Assembly: GCA_013298265.1 (NCBI GenBank)
Contig: JAAFHE010000241.1
Coordinates: 1-6,399 of the forward strand
Source: Lysobacterales bacterium
Lineage (GTDB): Bacteria; Pseudomonadota; Gammaproteobacteria; Xanthomonadales; Rhodanobacteraceae
Direction: 5' to 3'
DNA: 6,399 nucleotides
Shown: positions 1 through 4,457 of the stretch, piece after piece
How the letters are laid out: each line of letters opens with the position of its first letter
Position numbering within the stretch: position 1 is the stretch's first letter
Position numbers and translations under genes: made by a program
The notes under the pieces: model-generated
Database searches by the model: none
The model's input: only the letters and a program-made list of their open reading frames with translations
Told to the model about the DNA's origin: nothing

Positions 1-924
1 GTGCGCGCGCTGGCCAAGAAGCTCGGCGTGGACCTGACGCGCGTCGCCCCGAGCGGCGCCGGCGGCGTGGTCACGATGAACGACGTCAAGGACGCCGCGA
101 GCAAAGGCTCGGCACGTGTCGGCAGTGCGCCCGTGGCACCCGCGCCCGTCGCCGCGGCAGCGGCTCCCGCGACAACGCCAGCCCCGGCAGCGCCAACTCT
201 GGCAGCGGCTCCCGCGCCGCAGCGCACCGCGGTTTCCGCCTCGGGCCAACCCATGCGCACGGCACCACCGGGCGCACCGGCTGCGTTGGGCCAGCCTGAG
301 CAGCTCAAGGGCGTACGCCGCAACATGGCACGCGTGATGGCCGACGCGCACGCCAAAGTGGTCCCGACCACGCTCTGCGACGACGCCGACCTGCATGCCT
401 GGCTGCCCGGCAACGACATTACCGGCCGCCTGATTCGCGCGCTGGTGCGCGCCTGTAAAGCGGTGCCGGCGCTCAACGCCTGGTTCGACGGGGACAACCT
501 GACCCGCACCCTGCATCCGCATGTCGACGTGGGCATCGCGGTCGATACCGAGGACGGCCTGTTCGTGCCGGCGCTGCGCAACGCCGACGTGCTCGACGCG
601 GCCGGACTGCGCCAGGCCATCAACCGCCTGCGCGACTCGGTGCGCAATCGCTCGATTCCGGCAGAAGAATTGAAAGGGTATACGATTTCCCTTTCCAACT
701 TCGGCGTGTTCGCCGGCCGCTACGCCACGCCCGTGGTCGTGCCGCCCTGCGTCGCCATCGTCGCCGCGGGCAAGCTGCGTTTCGAACTCGTGCCGGTGAT
801 GGGCGGCGTTGAAACGCACCGCCTGATGCCGCTGTCGCTGACCTTTGACCACCGCGCCGCGACCGGCGGCGAAGCGGCGCGCTTCCTCAAGGCCATGCTC
901 GACGATCTCGCGCTGGCGTCCTGA
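1..924 (+). CDS. Dihydrolipoamide acyltransferase (E2) of a 2-oxoacid dehydrogenase complex, 3' part
   Basis: E2 passes the acyl group from lipoyl-lysine to CoA and forms the core of a cytoplasmic pyruvate or branched-chain 2-oxoacid dehydrogenase complex. The 307 visible residues open inside the peripheral subunit-binding domain (about 1-33; VRALAKKLGVDL, then a GAGGVVTMNDV segment), which docks E1 or E3. A long Ala/Pro-rich linker follows (about 38-98), then the acyltransferase domain (about 100-307). That domain has LKGVRRNMARVM, a GIAVDTEDGLFVPALRNAD strand, the SLSNFGVFAG segment (S232 is the likely oxyanion residue) and the active-site motif DHRAATGG with catalytic His284. The Asp usual five residues into that motif is Thr288 here. 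The GTG at base 1 is not the start: the lipoyl domain and the front of the binding domain must lie left of the window. Substrate cannot be settled without the E1 genes. A hairpin at 977-1010 probably ends the operon. Confidence 0.93.
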   Translation: MRALAKKLGVDLTRVAPSGAGGVVTMNDVKDAASKGSARVGSAPVAPAPVAAAAAPATTPAPAAPTLAAAPAPQRTAVSASGQPMRTAPPGAPAALGQPEQLKGVRRNMARVMADAHAKVVPTTLCDDADLHAWLPGNDITGRLIRALVRACKAVPALNAWFDGDNLTRTLHPHVDVGIAVDTEDGLFVPALRNADVLDAAGLRQAINRLRDSVRNRSIPAEELKGYTISLSNFGVFAGRYATPVVVPPCVAIVAAGKLRFELVPVMGGVETHRLMPLSLTFDHRAATGGEAARFLKAMLDDLALAS

Positions 925-976
925 GCCAGCGCAGCCGGATCCTGCAGCCGAACGCCCCGGAGTGACCGCGTTGCCG

Positions 977-1010
977 GGAAAGAGCCCTCTGCGCGCCGGG
1001 TTCTTTCCTT
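977..1010 (+). terminator. Rho-independent-type terminator after the E2 gene
   Basis: GGAAAGAGCCC (977-987) pairs with GGGTTCTTTCC (998-1008) as an 11-bp stem with one G-U pair and a 10-base loop. The right arm and the bases after it (TTCTTTCCTT) are T-rich. It starts 53 bases after the E2 stop codon and precedes the next promoter-like element, as expected for the end of a 2-oxoacid dehydrogenase operon. The T tract is interrupted, so termination strength is uncertain. The A-rich left arm could also let it act on the opposite strand. Confidence 0.6.
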
Positions 1011-1043
1011 GCAGGGGCCGTGCTGGTACCGGTCGAGGCAGCC

Positions 1044-1077
1044 TGCTAGCCTCGCTTCGTTCGTCGTCCGACCAGGA
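1044..1077 (+). promoter_or_regulatory. Candidate extended -10 promoter and Shine-Dalgarno for the small broken gene
   Basis: TG-C-TAGCCT (1044-1052) resembles an extended -10 element. No good -35 box is seen at the usual distance. AGGA (1074-1077) sits seven bases before the ATG at 1085. The order of -10-like element, AGGA and ATG, with about 38 bases from -10 to ATG, is much like the layout in front of the VOC gene at 4015. The Shine-Dalgarno match is good; the promoter is weak evidence alone. Confidence 0.35.
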
Positions 1078-1084
1078 AATCGGC

Positions 1085-1319
1085 ATGCCGGGAGAGCAAC
1101 CTCTACGCACCGCCGCAGGCGCGTATGTTCGGCCAGATCGAAGTTGCGACCGGCCAGTCCAGCGGTACGCCGGTACTGCTCGGCTCGATCGTAGCGGTCA
1201 GCGCGCGGGTCTTCCGCATGATCGAGGGACACATCATTCACGCCGCGCGCAGGAACCAGGACCGCAACGGACTCAAGGGCTTTGGCGAGGCTTTTCTTGC
1301 TTCGCCGCCACCGGGCTGA
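1085..1319 (+). pseudogene. Small hypothetical gene, apparently broken by a one-base frameshift near its start
   Basis: I do not recognise this as a named family. An ATG at 1085 with a good Shine-Dalgarno opens on CCGGGAGAGC. If one G of the GGG run is dropped, the reading becomes M-P-E-S-N-L-Y-A-P-P-Q-A-R and continues without a stop to the TGA at 1317-1319, giving about 77 residues. The 'NLYAPP' opening recalls 'NPYAPP' N-termini that I remember from small Xanthomonadales membrane proteins. The rest includes a moderately hydrophobic stretch (GTPVLLGSIVAVSARVF) and a basic, polar end. Third codon positions in this frame are mostly G or C, as in the neighbouring genes. As sequenced, the only usable start in the frame is the ATG at 1125, which has no clear ribosome site and would give 64 residues. 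It may be a true pseudogene, a decayed 3'-truncated copy, a sequencing error, or a chance frame in GC-rich DNA. Confidence 0.4.
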
Positions 1320-1374
1320 AACGCGGCCTTCGCCACGCAAGTGGTCATTCGCCAATCGATTGACTTTTACCTTT

Positions 1375-3924
1375 ATGAATAAATACCAATTGCTGGTTTC
1401 GCTCGCCTGCGCCTGTGTCGCGGCCACGCATCCGGCCACGGCCGTCGATATCGAACTCGTCAGCCGCACCACGCTCGCCGGGCCAATGGACGGCAACGGC
1501 CCCGTCGAGCGCATCAGCACGCTGACGCCGGACGGTCGCCATACCCTGTTCAGCTCGTCGGCCAGCAACCTCGCCGCCGGTGACACGAACCGCGGCGCCG
1601 ATCTGTTCCTGCATGACGCCTCGACCGGCAGCGTCGAACGCGTCAGCGTCGGCACGGGCGGCGCCCAGGCGCAGGGGAATGTCGGCACGATCGGCGCAGC
1701 CAGCGACAACGGCCGCTATATCGTGTTCGACAGCAATGCGCCGGGCATCGTCGCGGCACCGACCCACGGCCGGCGTCAGATCTACCTGCGCGACCGCGTT
1801 GCGGGCACGACGACACTGCTGACGCAGGTCGCCGGCGCCGCCGCGACAGCCGACAGCGCGAACGCGCAGCTCAGCGCTGACGGCCGCCATGTCGTGTTCG
1901 ACAGTTATGCCGCGTTTGACGCGGACGACACCAACGGAATGCGCGACATCTACCGTCTCGACCGCCAGACCGGCCAGTTCGAGCTGATCTCGGTCAGCGT
2001 CGACGGCCGCACCGGTAACAACGATAGCTATGAGCCGCAGATTTCCGCCGATGGCAGTGCCGTCGTGTTCCATACCCGAGCCAGCAACCTGGTCGCCGGC
2101 GATACGAACAGCGAAGTGGATCTGCTGCTGCGCAAGCCCGCCACCGGCAGCACCCAGCGCGTGACCCTCAAGTCGGACGGTTCGCAGCTGAACGAATCCC
2201 CCACACTGACGCTGAGCCAGGCGCTCAGCGGTGACGGCCGGTTTGTCGCGTTCAACGCGTACGAGGGGCTGGTCGCGGACGATACCAACGGCACCACCGA
2301 CGGCTATCGCTACGACAGCCAGACCGGCAGCCTGCAGCGGGTGACCCTCGGCCCCGGCAGCGTGCAGATCCCCTTCGGGGCCGCCGTCAGCGCGCTGTCG
2401 CGCGACGGCCAGCGCATTCTCATGCAGTCCGGGGCTGCCGATATCGTCGCCGGACAAGCGCAAGCCAATTCGCGCGCCTTCCTGCGCGACCTCGCTGGCG
2501 GCGCGATCACCTACGTCAGCTTCCGCGCCGATGCCGAGCGGATCGGTGACGATGCCAAAGACGCGCTGTTCTCCGGCGACGGCAGCGTCGTCGTTGCCCT
2601 GGCGTCCACCGACAGCTTCGTTGCCGGCGACACCAACCGCATGTACGACGCCGTGCGGCAAGACGGTCGCAGCAGTCCGGCCCAGCGTGTGTCGGTGCCG
2701 TCCGCCGGCATCAGCCTGGCCGCGGCCAACCACAACAGCGGTGACTGGAACCACGGCTTCGCGGCGAGCGAGGACTCTCGCTACGTCGCGTTCGGTTCGC
2801 AGGCCAGCAACCTCGTGGTCGGCGACACCAACAGCGCGAGCGACATCTTCGTGCGCGACCGCCTGCTCGGCACTACCGAGCGCGTGTCGGTCGGCTCGGA
2901 CGGAGCCCAGGGCTTCTGCGGCAGCAGCGAAGCCGACATCAGCGCCGATGGCCGTTATGTGGTCTTCCACAGCTGCTCAGCCTTCGTGCTGGGAACGCCG
3001 TTCCCGCGCATGGATGTCTATCGCCACGACCGCCTGACGCAGACGACGGCCGTCGTGAGCCTGACACCCGGCGGCGCAATGCCGAATTCCTACAGCTGGT
3101 TCCCGACGGTTTCCGACGACGGCCGCTACGTAGCCTTCTCATCCTGCGCAACGGACCTCGTCGCCAACGACGGCAATGGACTCTGCGATATCTTCGTGCG
3201 CGACATGCAGGCCGGCGTGACGCAGCTCGCCAGCCCCAGTCACGACGGCATGGGTTCGAACCGCGACACCTACGATTCACGCATTTCCGGCGACGGCAGC
3301 ACGATCGCGCTGGCGTCCTGGGCAACCAACCTCGTCAGCGGCGACACCAACAACGAGTACGACGTGTTCGCTTTCAACCGCGCCACGAATCTCGTGACGC
3401 GCGTCAGCGTCCCGTCGGCCGGCGGTCAGGCCGACAAGGCGAGCTATCTCCACGACGTCTCGCGCGACGGCAACCAGGTGCTGTTCACGAGCTTCGCCAC
3501 CAACTTCGGTACGCCGGTGCCGTTCTCGGGGCTGTATATGCACGAGCGCAGCACCGGCACCACTGAGCTCGTCAGCCGTTCGGTCACCGGCGCGCCACTC
3601 GGCGGCAATCTCAACACGGCGGCGATCTCCGCCGACGGGCGGCACGTCGCGTTCGTTTCCGACGGCCTGAATTCGGGGCTCGGCAATGGTCTGAAACTCG
3701 TGCTCTACGAACGTGATCGCACGCGCCTCGGCCTAGTTCTTCGCCTCGACGTCCACAACCCGCTGTCGGGCGAACTCCGCTTCGACGGCGGCGGCCGGCT
3801 GCTGCTGTCGAGCAGCGACAACCGCCTCGTCGAGGACGACGCCAACAACCATTTCACCGACGTGTTCCTGCTCGACCGGCTCGTCGACTATCTGTTCGAC
3901 GACGGCTTCGAGCCGGCGCAGTAG
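1375..3924 (+). CDS. Exported PD40/TolB-like beta-propeller repeat protein with C-terminal FDDGFE tail
   Basis: This is an 849-residue secreted or cell-surface protein of unknown role. Residues 1-23 form a signal peptide (MNKYQ, a hydrophobic LLVSLACACVAA core, then ATA before VD). Fourteen degenerate repeats of about 57 residues follow, starting near residues 50, 109, 166, 223, 284, 341, 399, 464, 522, 579, 637, 695, 751 and 803. A typical blade reads ISADGRYVVFHS, a loop often holding GDTNxxxD, DIFVRD, then TGTTERVSV. Such PD40/WD40-like propellers usually bind ligands or partners, as in TolB; no catalytic residues are evident. The start at 1375 is chosen because it gives the signal peptide, although no Shine-Dalgarno precedes it; a TTG at 1282 in the same frame would bury the signal. 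The four cysteines of the mature protein (515, 534, 591, 604) all lie around blades 8-10. The end, YLFDDGFEPAQ, resembles a C-terminal tag common on exported Xanthomonadales proteins. Confidence 0.88.
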   Translation: MNKYQLLVSLACACVAATHPATAVDIELVSRTTLAGPMDGNGPVERISTLTPDGRHTLFSSSASNLAAGDTNRGADLFLHDASTGSVERVSVGTGGAQAQGNVGTIGAASDNGRYIVFDSNAPGIVAAPTHGRRQIYLRDRVAGTTTLLTQVAGAAATADSANAQLSADGRHVVFDSYAAFDADDTNGMRDIYRLDRQTGQFELISVSVDGRTGNNDSYEPQISADGSAVVFHTRASNLVAGDTNSEVDLLLRKPATGSTQRVTLKSDGSQLNESPTLTLSQALSGDGRFVAFNAYEGLVADDTNGTTDGYRYDSQTGSLQRVTLGPGSVQIPFGAAVSALSRDGQRILMQSGAADIVAGQAQANSRAFLRDLAGGAITYVSFRADAERIGDDAKDALFSGDGSVVVALASTDSFVAGDTNRMYDAVRQDGRSSPAQRVSVPSAGISLAAANHNSGDWNHGFAASEDSRYVAFGSQASNLVVGDTNSASDIFVRDRLLGTTERVSVGSDGAQGFCGSSEADISADGRYVVFHSCSAFVLGTPFPRMDVYRHDRLTQTTAVVSLTPGGAMPNSYSWFPTVSDDGRYVAFSSCATDLVANDGNGLCDIFVRDMQAGVTQLASPSHDGMGSNRDTYDSRISGDGSTIALASWATNLVSGDTNNEYDVFAFNRATNLVTRVSVPSAGGQADKASYLHDVSRDGNQVLFTSFATNFGTPVPFSGLYMHERSTGTTELVSRSVTGAPLGGNLNTAAISADGRHVAFVSDGLNSGLGNGLKLVLYERDRTRLGLVLRLDVHNPLSGELRFDGGGRLLLSSSDNRLVEDDANNHFTDVFLLDRLVDYLFDDGFEPAQ
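1522..3918 (+). repeat. Fourteen tandem blade-coding repeats of about 170 bases
   Basis: These are coding repeats inside the propeller gene. Most units start with a codon run for (I/L/V)S-x-DGR, and many carry a short conserved DNA core close to GGCGACACCAAC, for example near 1577, 2098, 2628, 2821 and 3340. Unit spacing is 52-65 codons, mostly 57-58. The units are well diverged at DNA level, so this is an old duplication held by protein structure rather than a recent tandem array. Confidence 0.75.
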
Positions 3925-3943
3925 CGCGCAAGTCCCCGCACGG

Positions 3944-3976
3944 GCGGCCGGGCGGCTTGACCTGCGGCCCGGCCGC
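3944..3976. other. Perfect 10-bp inverted repeat between the propeller and VOC genes
   Basis: GCGGCCGGGC (3944-3953) and GCCCGGCCGC (3967-3976) are exact reverse complements around a 13-base loop. The stem lies 20 bases after the propeller gene's stop codon and could act as its terminator, but no T run follows (ATAGCTAC comes next). The candidate -35 box of the VOC gene, TTGACC, lies in the loop, so the element could instead be an operator or may couple termination with initiation. The symmetry is read directly; the role is inferred. Confidence 0.6.
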
Positions 3977-3987
3977 ATAGCTACAGT
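3957..3987 (+). promoter_or_regulatory. Candidate sigma-70-type promoter of the VOC gene
   Basis: TTGACC (3957-3962) matches five of six bases of the -35 consensus. Two -10 candidates follow: TAGCTA (3978-3983, 15-base spacer) and TACAGT (3982-3987, 19-base spacer). Neither spacer is ideal, so the exact -10 is open. Transcription would start near 3990, giving a short leader before the Shine-Dalgarno AGAGG at 4003-4007. Confidence 0.4.
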
Positions 3988-4014
3988 GGCAGCTCCGTTC
4001 CCAGAGGCGCCGCC

Positions 4015-4398
4015 ATGCACCACAGCCGTCTGTGCACCGTGGTACTCGATTGCAAAGTGGATGACCTGACCGAGTCAGCGGAGTTCTGGAGCCGAGCGCT
4101 GGGCAAGCCCATCGCCACGCTGGACCAGGACGGCGACGGCCGCTACGCCGAACTCGAAACGGCCGACGACGAACCGATCATCCTGCTGCAGCGCGTGGAA
4201 CATGAAAGCCGCGTGCACCTGGACATCGAATCCGACGACGTGGACGCGGAAATGCAGCGTCTCGAAGCACTCGGCGCGAAGAAGATCGCATTCCGCCACG
4301 GCCGCTGGTGGGTCATGGAAGCACCGAGCGGGCATCGCTTCTGCGTGGTGCGGCCGCAGCGCAAGACGTTCGGGCCGCATCTGAATCGCTGGGACTGA
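4015..4398 (+). CDS. VOC-superfamily (glyoxalase-like) protein
   Basis: This 127-residue protein has the paired beta-alpha-beta-beta-beta layout of the vicinal oxygen chelate fold and closely resembles the single-domain 'Glyoxalase_6-like' group. The first half has VVLDCKVDDLTESAEFWSRALG (residues 9-30) and GRYAELETADDEPIILLQRV. The second has RVHLDIESDDVDAEMQRLEALGA (residues 66-88) and WWVMEAPSGHRFCVV (98-112). His68 is a possible metal ligand, but the glutamate that VOC metalloenzymes carry on the last strand is replaced by FCVV, which I recall as usual in this group. The substrate is therefore unknown; glyoxalase I or dioxygenase activity should not be assumed. There is no signal peptide, so it is probably cytoplasmic. 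The start is well supported by AGAGG seven bases upstream. It seems to be a single-gene unit with its own promoter, convergent with the Sel1 gene 59 bases away. Confidence 0.9.
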   Translation: MHHSRLCTVVLDCKVDDLTESAEFWSRALGKPIATLDQDGDGRYAELETADDEPIILLQRVEHESRVHLDIESDDVDAEMQRLEALGAKKIAFRHGRWWVMEAPSGHRFCVVRPQRKTFGPHLNRWD

Positions 4399-4457
4399 CC
4401 GGCTGCCGACAAAGGGAATAATTACACTTTCTCCATTGCCGCCAATGCTCCACGCGA

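Noticed and set aside
1..3. GTG as the start of the E2 protein
   Set aside because: It falls inside the conserved opening helix of the subunit-binding domain; E2 proteins need lipoyl sequence upstream.
845..1363. Plus-strand frame overlapping the E2 end and the intergenic gap
   Set aside because: It begins inside the E2 catalytic domain in another frame, and its Arg/Pro/Gly-rich product looks like out-of-frame translation. The alternative frame from 1085-1319 looks more gene-like.
1282..1374. Upstream TTG start extending the propeller protein by 31 residues
   Set aside because: It would place an Arg-rich stretch before the signal peptide and lacks a convincing ribosome site.
1360..1388. TTGACT followed by an AT-rich stretch as a promoter of the propeller gene
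   Set aside because: A matching -10 would lie inside the coding sequence after the chosen ATG, and the fit there is poor.
720..1709. Minus-strand frame across the E2 end, the intergenic region and the propeller start
   Set aside because: It overlaps two real genes, lacks recognisable domains and has low-complexity Arg/Ala/Ser composition.
1345..2970. Long open frame on the minus strand opposite the propeller gene
   Set aside because: It runs antisense to a clear signal-peptide repeat protein. Its apparent repeats mirror the plus-strand blades, and open antisense frames are expected in GC-rich coding DNA.
4434..4447. CATTG-CCGC-CAATG hairpin between the convergent VOC and Sel1 genes
   Set aside because: The stem is only five pairs with no T run on either strand, too weak to call a terminator.
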